NCBI GenBank assembly: GCA_963560005.1
Contig: CAUWNG010000058.1
Coordinates: 1 to 12,299 of the forward strand
Length of the DNA: 12,299 nt
Origin: CAG-273 sp963560005
GTDB lineage: Bacteria; Bacillota; Clostridia; TANB77; CAG-508
Reading direction: 5' to 3'
The translations under genes and the position numbers were made by a program. Below, in pieces: positions 1 through 5,508 of this stretch. The notes beneath the pieces are model-generated. The model made no database searches, was not told the DNA's origin, and saw only the letters and a list, made by a program, of their open reading frames with translations. Every line of letters starts with the position of its first letter. The first letter of the stretch is position 1.

Positions 1-229
1 GGCTATCTTCTCGCTGCGTCTACGCTGACAGCACCGACGCTATTTCGAAGTGCGCTATGTAAGCTCTAGCAGCGTGAGCTACCACAGCTTGTATAGCTCT
101 GGTGGCAGCGAGTACTCCGGTACGTATCGCGTGCGTCCCGTAGTTTCTCTAGAGTCTAATGTCCGAATAGATACAGACGTAGTAGGAGCAAATGGAGGAA
201 GTCCAGATACAGCTTGGATAATAAAATAA
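1..229 (+). pseudogene. 3' end of a C-type-lectin/FGE-like surface protein gene, frameshifted; candidate DGR variable region
   Basis: The gene starts outside the window. From base 3 one frame reads LSSRCVYADSTDA; from base 41 the frame one base back continues YFEVRYVSSSSVSYHS, then a Ser/Gly/Tyr-rich stretch, RVRPVVSLESN, and a tail ending DTAWIIK before TAA at 227-229. The join is natural only if one base is missing around 38-41; read straight, the first frame stops at 60-62 and the second has a stop at 26-28. A WLASR-like start, variable Ser/Tyr/Gly centre and VRPVVSL end resemble the C-termini of FGE-like/DUF1566-type lectin-fold proteins common in Clostridia (from memory, not searched). 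Bases 41-140 are about 55% GC with only 19% A, whereas the last ~20 codons return to A-rich host usage. More than half of the codons in the GC-rich part end in C. This fits adenine-directed mutagenesis of AAC codons, but no reverse transcriptase or template repeat is visible, so the role is an inference. The frameshift could be real decay or a sequencing or assembly error. Confidence 0.55.
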
Positions 230-258
230 GAGAAAGGCAGGCGCGATAAATTATGATA

Positions 259-283
259 TCGAGCGGGCCTTGTGTCCGCTTGA
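259..283 (+). repeat. GC-rich stem-loop 30 bp downstream of the lectin-like gene
   Basis: Bases 259-268 pair with 274-283 around a 5-base loop (CTTGT). The core AGCGGGC pairs with GTCCGCT with one G-U wobble, and a second wobble lies near the base, giving a 10-bp stem. It stands out in AT-rich flanks. No T-run follows directly (the first is at about 294), so it is not a canonical terminator. A weaker inverted repeat, CGATA/TATCG (244-248 and 256-260), sits just before it and overlaps its base. If the upstream gene is a DGR target, a hairpin 3' of the variable region is a known feature of such targets; that link is an inference. Confidence 0.5.
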
Positions 284-384
284 AATATACCGATTTTTTA
301 AAAATGCTTTTTTCAGAGAATTTTATTAGTGGATATGTTTGAAATTTTTAATGTTTTTTAAAATATATTATTTAAGCTAGCAAA

Positions 385-422
385 AAGAAATGTAAAGAAA
401 TATTATGTTCTTTACATTTTTT
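385..422 (+). terminator. Rho-independent terminator upstream of the hrcA promoter
   Basis: AAATGTAAAGAA (388-399) and TTCTTTACATTT (408-419) form a perfect 12-bp stem with an 8-base loop. The stem can extend by a G-U and two A-U pairs, and it runs into six T residues at 417-422. It would end transcription from the lectin-like gene and insulate the heat-shock operon. The stem is AT-rich, which fits this genome. Confidence 0.75.
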
Positions 423-459
423 ATGATAAAAAGTTTTCACAAAAAATTCACATTATTTT

Positions 460-486
460 TTAGCAATATGTATTGACAATTGCTAA
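460..486. promoter_or_regulatory. Degenerate CIRCE-like operator overlapping the -35 box
   Basis: TTAGCAATA and AATTGCTAA are separated by 9 bases, giving the same 27-bp 9-9-9 geometry as CIRCE (TTAGCACTC-N9-GAGTGCTAA). The outer six bases TTAGCA/TGCTAA are kept and the inner three differ. As a plain inverted repeat it is an 11-bp perfect match (457-467 with 479-489). The spacer carries TTGACA, so a bound HrcA would cover the -35 element. The HrcA assignment is inferred from geometry and position. Confidence 0.55.
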
Positions 487-501
487 AAATGGAGATAATA
501 T
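473..501 (+). promoter_or_regulatory. Sigma-A-type promoter of the hrcA operon
   Basis: A consensus -35 TTGACA lies at 473-478. The -10 is in the AT-rich run after it: TAATAT (496-501, 17-bp spacing) is the best-spaced choice, and GATAAT (494-499, 15-bp spacing) is the alternative. Transcription would start near 507-510, at the edge of the second CIRCE element. Confidence 0.7.
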
Positions 502-509
502 ATATATGC

Positions 510-536
510 TTAGCAGTCGAACATAAAGAGTGCTAA
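510..536. promoter_or_regulatory. CIRCE operator (HrcA binding site)
   Basis: TTAGCAGTC, 9 spacer bases, then GAGTGCTAA. This matches CIRCE (TTAGCACTC-N9-GAGTGCTAA) at 17 of 18 arm positions; the single change is C to G in the left arm. It lies between the promoter and the hrcA start codon, the standard site for HrcA autorepression, and would be present in the 5' end of the mRNA. Confidence 0.93.
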
Positions 537-551
537 AAAGAAGGTGGGTAA

Positions 552-1553
552 ATGGATGACAGAAAGAAAAGAATTTTACAAGCAATTGTTGATGAATATA
601 TAAATACAGCAGAGCCAGTTAGTTCAGGAAGTATAGCAAGAAGATACAATTTAGATTATAGTAGTGCTACAATAAGAAATGAAATGGCAGAATTGGAAAA
701 GTGTGGCTACTTAGATAAGCCACATACTTCAAGTGGTAGAGTACCATCAGCTTTGGGGTATAGGCTATATGTAAATGAATTATTAAAAGATGATGATATT
801 AGTATAGAAGAGATAAAATATATTCAGTCAAAATTAGAAACTAGGGTTAATGAAATAGAGGATTTAACAAGAATTACTACAAGTACTTTATCTGAAATTA
901 CTCATTATACTACTGTTGCAGTTGGACCAAGAAATAATATGCAGAGAATTGAAGAAGTAAAATTTGTTTTGCTAGGTAAAAGAAACTTAATGGCAATTAT
1001 ATTAACTGATTCAGGAATAATTAAAGAAACTATTATTAAATTTGATGAAGATATAACAGAAGAACAGGTAAATACACTTACATTTATATTTAATAATAAA
1101 TTAATGGGAAAACCATTAGAAGCCATTGATAAACCACTAGAAGAATATATTTTTTCACAAATGAATTATAGTTTAAATGTAATAAAACCTATAATGCAGC
1201 AATTAAAAAAAGTAATAAGTGAAGAAACTGAATACTTATTAGAAGGAGCTAATAAAGCTTTTGATTTACCAGAATTTAAAAGTTTAGAAGTTGCAAAAAA
1301 TTTTATTAATATATTAGATACAAAAGAAATAATGATGGATTTATTAAATACAGGTTTTGCAAATGATATAAATGTATATATTGGTGAAGAAAATGAAAAT
1401 GAAAAATTAAAGGATTTTAGTATAGTTACATTTAAACATAAATATAAAGATAAAGATTTAGGAACTATAGGAATTATAGGACCTAAAAGGATGGATTATT
1501 CAAAAGTTATTTCTGTTATGAAATATATTAGCAAGAAACTTAATGGTGAATGA
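552..1553 (+). CDS. hrcA: Heat-inducible transcriptional repressor HrcA
   Basis: A 333-residue repressor of class I heat-shock genes that binds CIRCE as a dimer; in studied species its folding depends on GroE, so it loses activity when chaperones are titrated by unfolded protein. The N-terminal winged helix-turn-helix spans about residues 1-75, with SSATIRNEMAELEKCGYL (37-54) covering the recognition-helix region and the HrcA signature PHTSSGRVPSALGYRLYV (57-74) forming the wing. The remainder is the GAF-like dimerisation region with the family's inserted domain. Length is normal for the family (about 340). The start ATG follows AAGGTGG (541-547) by 4 bases. It is the first gene of the operon and lies just behind two CIRCE-type operators, so it should be autoregulated. 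No frameshift or missing block is seen. Confidence 0.96.
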   Translation: MDDRKKRILQAIVDEYINTAEPVSSGSIARRYNLDYSSATIRNEMAELEKCGYLDKPHTSSGRVPSALGYRLYVNELLKDDDISIEEIKYIQSKLETRVNEIEDLTRITTSTLSEITHYTTVAVGPRNNMQRIEEVKFVLLGKRNLMAIILTDSGIIKETIIKFDEDITEEQVNTLTFIFNNKLMGKPLEAIDKPLEEYIFSQMNYSLNVIKPIMQQLKKVISEETEYLLEGANKAFDLPEFKSLEVAKNFINILDTKEIMMDLLNTGFANDINVYIGEENENEKLKDFSIVTFKHKYKDKDLGTIGIIGPKRMDYSKVISVMKYISKKLNGE

Positions 1554-1597
1554 ACTATAAAAAATAATTTATAATAAAAAGAAAGTGAGGCTACAAA

Positions 1598-2089
1598 ATG
1601 GAGGAAAATAAAGAAAGTAATAAAAAAGAAGATGAGCTTATTGAGTTAAAAAAACAAATTGAAACTCAAAAAGTTCAAATGGAAGAAACAGAAGATAGAT
1701 TAAAAAGAGTTGCAGCAGAATTTGATAACTACAAAAAAAGAAATGCAAAAGAAAGAGAAAGCTTATATAGTTCTTTAACTTCTGATATTATTACAGGTTT
1801 GCTACCAGTATTAGATAATTTGGAAAAAGCAGCAAGTGCAATGACAGAAGATCAAAATTATAAACAGGGTGTTGAACTTGTATTAAAGCAATTTAAAGAT
1901 GTTTTGGAAAGTAGAGGAGTAAAAGAAGTAGAAGCAATAGGCAAAACATTTAATCCTGAATATCATGAAGCAGTAAGCTCTGTAGTAGATGAAAATTTGG
2001 GAGAAAAAGAAATAAAAGAAGAATATAGAAAAGGCTATATGATAGGCAATAAAGTTATAAGACATAGTATGGTTATTGTAGCTAATTAA
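1598..2089 (+). CDS. grpE: Nucleotide exchange factor GrpE (Hsp70 cofactor)
   Basis: A 163-residue cytoplasmic cochaperone that opens the DnaK nucleotide-binding domain to release ADP. Residues about 5-55 are highly charged and heptad-like (long coiled-coil helix), with RVAAEFDNYKKRNAKER (37-53) matching the conserved GrpE core helix. A helical middle (TGLLPVLDNLEKA, 66-78) follows, then the C-terminal beta domain with the signature FNPEYHEAV (118-126) and RKGYMIGNKVIRHSMVIV (144-161). It is slightly shorter than many homologues because the disordered N-terminus is brief. RBS AAGTGAGG (1583-1590) precedes the ATG by 7 bases. It lies 44 bp after hrcA in the same direction, so it is co-transcribed under CIRCE control. 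Confidence 0.96.
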   Translation: MEENKESNKKEDELIELKKQIETQKVQMEETEDRLKRVAAEFDNYKKRNAKERESLYSSLTSDIITGLLPVLDNLEKAASAMTEDQNYKQGVELVLKQFKDVLESRGVKEVEAIGKTFNPEYHEAVSSVVDENLGEKEIKEEYRKGYMIGNKVIRHSMVIVAN

Positions 2090-2125
2090 ATAAAAAAAGA
2101 TTTTAATTTTATATGAATAAAACAA

Positions 2126-2182
2126 TTAGAAGGTGAAGTATAAAAGATGCTATCTTTTAAAAATCCCACTTCAAACTTCTAA
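2126..2182 (+). promoter_or_regulatory. Two-tier stem-loop in the grpE-dnaK gap, just before the dnaK RBS
   Basis: TTAGAAG (2126-2132) pairs with CTTCTAA (2176-2182) and TGAAGT (2134-2139) with ACTTCA (2168-2173), leaving a G versus AA internal loop. Inside, TAAAAGAT (2141-2148) pairs with ATCTTTTA (2152-2159) around a 3-base loop. No T-run follows, so it is unlikely to be a terminator. The dnaK Shine-Dalgarno AGGAGG (2187-2192) starts 4 bases after the stem. Possible roles are an mRNA processing or stability element that raises dnaK output relative to grpE, or a temperature-sensitive structure; both are inferences. Confidence 0.6.
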
Positions 2183-2201
2183 GAATAGGAGGAATTAAAT
2201 T

Positions 2202-4046
2202 ATGGGAAAAATTATAGGAATTGATTTAGGAACAACAAATTCATGTGTTGCAGTTATGGAAGGTGGAGAACCAGTTGTAATTCCAAATGCAGAAGGTAAT
2301 AGAACAACACCATCAGTAGTTGCATTTTCAAAAAATGGAGAAAGATTAGTAGGACAAATTGCAAAACGTCAAGCTGTTACTAATCCAGAAAATACAGTAA
2401 TATCTATAAAAAGAGATATGGGAACAAATAAGAAAGTAAAAATAGAAGGAGATGAATTTTCACCACAAGAAATTTCAGCAATGATCCTTCAAAAATTAAA
2501 AGCTGATGCAGAAAATTATTTAGGACAAAAAGTAACACAAGCTGTTATTACAGTTCCAGCATATTTTAGTGATAGTGAAAGACAGGCAACAAAAGATGCA
2601 GGAAAAATAGCAGGATTAGAAGTTTTAAGAATTATAAATGAACCTACAGCTGCAGCTTTAGCTTATGGAATGGATAAAGAAGATCAAGATCAAAAAATAA
2701 TGGTATACGATTTAGGAGGAGGAACTTTTGATGTTTCTATACTTGATATAGGAGATGGAGTTTTTGAAGTTCTAGCAACTAATGGAAATACTCGTTTAGG
2801 AGGAGATGATTTTGATCAAAGAATTATAGATTATTTAGTACAAGAATTTAAAAAATCAAATGGCATAGATTTGAATTCTGATAAAATGGCAATGCAAAGA
2901 TTAAAAGAAGCAGCAGAAAAAGCTAAAATAGAACTTTCTGGTATGCAACAAACACAAATCAACTTACCATTTATAACAGCAGATGCTAATGGACCAAAAC
3001 ACTTAGATGTAACATTAACAAGAGCAAAATTTGAAGAATTAATTAGCGATTTAATAGAAGCTACAAAAATACCAGTAGAAAAAGCTATGAAAGATGCTGG
3101 AATAACAGCAAATGATTTACACAAAATATTATTAGTTGGTGGTTCTACAAGAGTTCCAGCTGTTCAAGAAGCAGTTAAAAAAATAACAGGAAAAGAACCA
3201 GATAAAGGAATAAATCCAGATGAATGTGTAGCTATAGGTGCAGCTATACAAGGTGGTGTACTTTCAGGAGATGTTAAAGATTTAGTATTATTAGATGTTA
3301 CACCTTTATCATTAGGTATTGAAACATTAGGTGGAGTATTTACAAAATTAATAGAAAGAAATACTACAATACCAACAAAAAAATCACAAATATTCTCTAC
3401 AGCAGCAGATGGTCAAACAAGTGTTGAAATACATGTATTACAAGGTGAAAGAGACATGGCAGCATACAATAAAACATTAGGAAGATTCCAATTAACAGGA
3501 ATTCCAGCAGCACCACGTGGAGTACCACAAATAGAGGTTACATTCGATATAGATGCCAATGGTATAGTTCATGTATCTGCAAAAGATATGGCAACAGGAA
3601 ACAGTCAACAAGTTGCTATTACTGCAAGCACAAACTTAACAGATGAAGATATAGAAAAAGCTGTTAAAGACGCAGAAGCTCATGCAGAAGAAGATAAGAA
3701 GAGAAAAGATGAAATAGAAGTAAGAAATAATGCAGAAAGCTTAGTATATAATTCTCAAAAGACTTTAGATGAATTAGGAGATAAAATAAGTGGAGAAGAA
3801 AAAGCTAAAGCTGAAGAAGAAATAGCTAATGTAAAAAAAGCATTAGAAGGAACAGATGTAGAAGCTATAAAAGCAGCAACAGAAAAATTGACAACAGTAT
3901 TTTATTCTATTTCTGAAAAATTATATGCTCAAAAGGGCGGAAATAATGCAAATGCATCAACAGACAATACAGAAACAACACCAAGAGCAGATGAAAATGG
4001 AAATGTATATGATGCAGATTACAAAGTAGAAGACGATAAAAAATAG
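2202..4046 (+). CDS. dnaK: Molecular chaperone DnaK (Hsp70)
   Basis: A 614-residue ATP-dependent chaperone that binds exposed hydrophobic segments with DnaJ and GrpE. The nucleotide-binding domain spans about 1-360: phosphate loop 1 GIDLGTTNSCVAV (6-18), phosphate loop 2 VYDLGGGTFDVS (168-179) and the adenosine motif LLVGGSTRVPAV (310-321). The interdomain linker is KDLVLLDVTPLS (359-370). The beta substrate-binding domain runs to about 480 and the alpha lid to about 575; a disordered Asn/Thr-rich tail ends in DADYKVEDDKK. The length matches Gram-positive DnaK, which lacks the roughly 24-residue NBD insertion of proteobacterial forms. AGGAGG lies 9 bases before the ATG. All catalytic motifs are intact. 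Confidence 0.98.
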   Translation: MGKIIGIDLGTTNSCVAVMEGGEPVVIPNAEGNRTTPSVVAFSKNGERLVGQIAKRQAVTNPENTVISIKRDMGTNKKVKIEGDEFSPQEISAMILQKLKADAENYLGQKVTQAVITVPAYFSDSERQATKDAGKIAGLEVLRIINEPTAAALAYGMDKEDQDQKIMVYDLGGGTFDVSILDIGDGVFEVLATNGNTRLGGDDFDQRIIDYLVQEFKKSNGIDLNSDKMAMQRLKEAAEKAKIELSGMQQTQINLPFITADANGPKHLDVTLTRAKFEELISDLIEATKIPVEKAMKDAGITANDLHKILLVGGSTRVPAVQEAVKKITGKEPDKGINPDECVAIGAAIQGGVLSGDVKDLVLLDVTPLSLGIETLGGVFTKLIERNTTIPTKKSQIFSTAADGQTSVEIHVLQGERDMAAYNKTLGRFQLTGIPAAPRGVPQIEVTFDIDANGIVHVSAKDMATGNSQQVAITASTNLTDEDIEKAVKDAEAHAEEDKKRKDEIEVRNNAESLVYNSQKTLDELGDKISGEEKAKAEEEIANVKKALEGTDVEAIKAATEKLTTVFYSISEKLYAQKGGNNANASTDNTETTPRADENGNVYDADYKVEDDKK

Positions 4047-4055
4047 ATTTATTAA

Positions 4056-4097
4056 AGAGGTTGAAATTACTTATATAAACAAATATTTTCAACCTCT
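4056..4097 (+). promoter_or_regulatory. Stem-loop in the dnaK-dnaJ gap (attenuator or processing site)
   Basis: AGAGGTTGAAA (4056-4066) and TTTCAACCTCT (4087-4097) form a perfect 11-bp stem with a 20-base loop, 9 bases after the dnaK stop. Only a weak tract (AAATTTTAG) follows, so termination would be partial at most. It could protect the dnaK mRNA 3' end and lower dnaJ expression relative to dnaK. Confidence 0.6.
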
Positions 4098-4113
4098 AAA
4101 TTTTAGAAAAAGT

Positions 4114-4118
4114 GGAGG
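4114..4118 (+). promoter_or_regulatory. dnaJ Shine-Dalgarno site that fixes the ATG start
   Basis: GGAGG lies 5 bases before ATG 4124. An in-frame GTG at 4112 overlaps this site and has no RBS of its own, so the ATG giving MAEKRDYYEVLGV, the usual DnaJ N-terminus, is the start. Confidence 0.85.
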
Positions 4119-4123
4119 ACATT

Positions 4124-5281
4124 ATGGCAGAAAAAAGGGACTATTATGAAGTATTGGGTGTGGATAAAAATGCTAATGAAGATGAATTAAAAAAAGCATA
4201 TAGAAAATTAGCAAAAAAATATCATCCAGATGCTAATCCGGATAATAAAAAAGAAGCAGAGGCAAAATTTAAGGAAGTAAACGAAGCGTATGAAACATTA
4301 TCGGATCCACAAAAAAGGAAAATGTATGATCAATTTGGAGCAGATGGTCCACAAGGTTTTGGAGGAGCAGGAGGACCTTTTGGTCAAGGAGGATATTACT
4401 CTTATTCATCATCAGGATTTGATGGATTTTCTGATTTTGGTGATTTGGGAGATATTTTTTCTTCTTTCTTTGGAGGAGGATTTAATTCACAAAAAAGAAA
4501 AACAAATGGCCCTAAAAAGGGTGTTGATTTAAGATATGATTTAGAGATAAGTTTTGAAGAAGCATTTTTAGGAACTGAAAGATATGTAAATATAATAAGA
4601 AATGAAATCTGTGATTTATGTCATGGAGAAGGTACTAAAAGAGGGACACATCCAGAAACATGTAATGTATGTGGTGGAACAGGACAAATAAAACAAGTTC
4701 AAACTACTATTTTAGGACAAATGCAAACCACTAGACCATGTAGTAATTGCCATGGAACAGGTAAGGTAATTAAAGAACCATGTGAAAATTGTAAAGGAAA
4801 AGGAACTGTAAGAAAACAAGTAAAATTAACTGTAAAAATACCAGCAGGAATCGAAGATAGTCAAACTATAGTCCTTAGAGGAGAAGGAGATCCAGGGGAA
4901 AATGGAGGTCCTAAAGGAGATTTATACATAAATGTTCATGTAAAAAAACACAGTATTTATACAAGAAATGGTGACAATGTGCTTTGCAATGTTCCTATAA
5001 CATTTACACAAGCTACATTAGGTTCAGATTTAAAAATACCATTAGTTGATGGTGAAGAAGAAATATATAGAATACCAGAAGGAACACAAACAGGAACAAG
5101 GTTTGTAATTAAAAATAAAGGTTTTAAAAGTTTAAATAGAAATAATCAAGGAGATTTTATATTTACAGTACAAGTTCAAGTACCAAAGAAATTATCGAAA
5201 GAGCAAAGGGAGTTGTTAATAGAGTTAGCAAAAACTATGAATGAGCAACCACCTATTAAGAAAAAAGGAATATTTGGTTAA
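4124..5281 (+). CDS. dnaJ: Chaperone protein DnaJ (Hsp40, type I)
   Basis: A 385-residue cochaperone that delivers substrates to DnaK and stimulates its ATPase. The J domain covers residues 5-70 with the essential HPD at 34-36. A Gly/Phe-rich region follows (about 72-120). The zinc-binding domain has all four repeats: CDLCHGEG (C163, C166), CNVCGGTG (C180, C183), CSNCHGTG (C206, C209) and CENCKGKG (C220, C223). The two C-terminal beta-barrel substrate domains and dimerisation end follow, closing with KKKGIFG. Length and architecture are normal for a full type I DnaJ. It lies 77 bp after dnaK behind a stem-loop and is the last gene of the heat-shock operon, since a strong terminator follows about 50 bp later. 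Confidence 0.97.
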   Translation: MAEKRDYYEVLGVDKNANEDELKKAYRKLAKKYHPDANPDNKKEAEAKFKEVNEAYETLSDPQKRKMYDQFGADGPQGFGGAGGPFGQGGYYSYSSSGFDGFSDFGDLGDIFSSFFGGGFNSQKRKTNGPKKGVDLRYDLEISFEEAFLGTERYVNIIRNEICDLCHGEGTKRGTHPETCNVCGGTGQIKQVQTTILGQMQTTRPCSNCHGTGKVIKEPCENCKGKGTVRKQVKLTVKIPAGIEDSQTIVLRGEGDPGENGGPKGDLYINVHVKKHSIYTRNGDNVLCNVPITFTQATLGSDLKIPLVDGEEEIYRIPEGTQTGTRFVIKNKGFKSLNRNNQGDFIFTVQVQVPKKLSKEQRELLIELAKTMNEQPPIKKKGIFG

Positions 5282-5330
5282 AAATAGAACAGTTATATAT
5301 TAATGCTGATATAAATAAATTTTATAGTAT

Positions 5331-5361
5331 AAAAAATGCATCAAAATAGGATGCATTTTTT
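5331..5361 (+). terminator. Rho-independent terminator of the heat-shock operon
   Basis: AAAAAATGCATC (5331-5342) and GATGCATTTTTT (5350-5361) form a perfect 12-bp stem with a 7-base loop (AAAATAG), ending in six T residues. The A-run on the left arm makes it readable as a terminator on the minus strand too. It separates the chaperone operon from the PBP-cysS-ftsH unit. Confidence 0.88.
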
Positions 5362-5447
5362 GTATTAATTTAAAATAATATTTTATTATATTGTTTATTA
5401 ATAGTTGTTTTTATAATGTGTTACGCATTAAAAATTTCTTAAAATAC

Positions 5448-5476
5448 TTTCAATTTTTTTTAATATATTATATAAT
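5448..5476 (+). promoter_or_regulatory. Probable promoter of the PBP-cysS-ftsH unit
   Basis: A consensus -10 TATAAT lies at 5471-5476, with a poor -35 (TTTCAA, 5448-5453) at 17-bp spacing. Another TATAAT at 5412-5417 has TTGTTT (5391-5396) at 15 bp upstream and is an alternative. In DNA this AT-rich a -10 match is weak evidence alone, but a promoter is needed after the terminator. The leader to the ATG at 5509 is only about 25 bases from the nearer box. Confidence 0.45.
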
Positions 5477-5508
5477 GTATATGTAAAATTTATGCATGGA
5501 GGTTTTCT

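Larger units (their letters stand above)
230..551. other. Intergenic region between the lectin-like gene and hrcA
   Basis: These 322 bases contain no credible gene on either strand. In order they hold a GC-rich stem-loop (259-283), an AT-rich stretch with T-runs and no clear structure (about 290-380), a rho-independent terminator (385-422), and the hrcA promoter with two CIRCE-type repeats (460-536). Composition changes sharply from GC-rich islands before 283 to about 80% AT after it. Confidence 0.8.

Noticed and set aside
230..300. Integron attC-like recombination site after the GC-rich cassette end
   Set aside because: A GC-rich imperfect palindrome is present, but I find no paired RYYYAAC and GTTRRRY core sites, and no integrase is in view.
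2831..3124. Minus-strand open frame inside dnaK, and similar ones opposite hrcA, the PBP gene, cysS and ftsH
   Set aside because: They lie wholly opposite strong conserved genes, have no RBS or family features, and their Ile/Phe/Leu/Ser-rich composition is what the complement of A-rich codons gives.
4112..4123. Earlier in-frame GTG start for dnaJ
   Set aside because: The GTG overlaps the GGAGG site that serves ATG 4124, and the four extra residues are not part of the DnaJ N-terminus.
4290..4532. Plus-strand open frame overlapping dnaJ in another frame
   Set aside because: It lies fully inside the J and Gly/Phe regions of dnaJ, lacks an RBS, and has no recognisable content.
5362..5508. T-box or other riboswitch leader controlling the PBP-cysS unit
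   Set aside because: At 147 bp it is short, and I see no T-box sequence (AGGGTGGNACCGCG type), specifier stem or second terminator. It looks like plain AT-rich promoter DNA.
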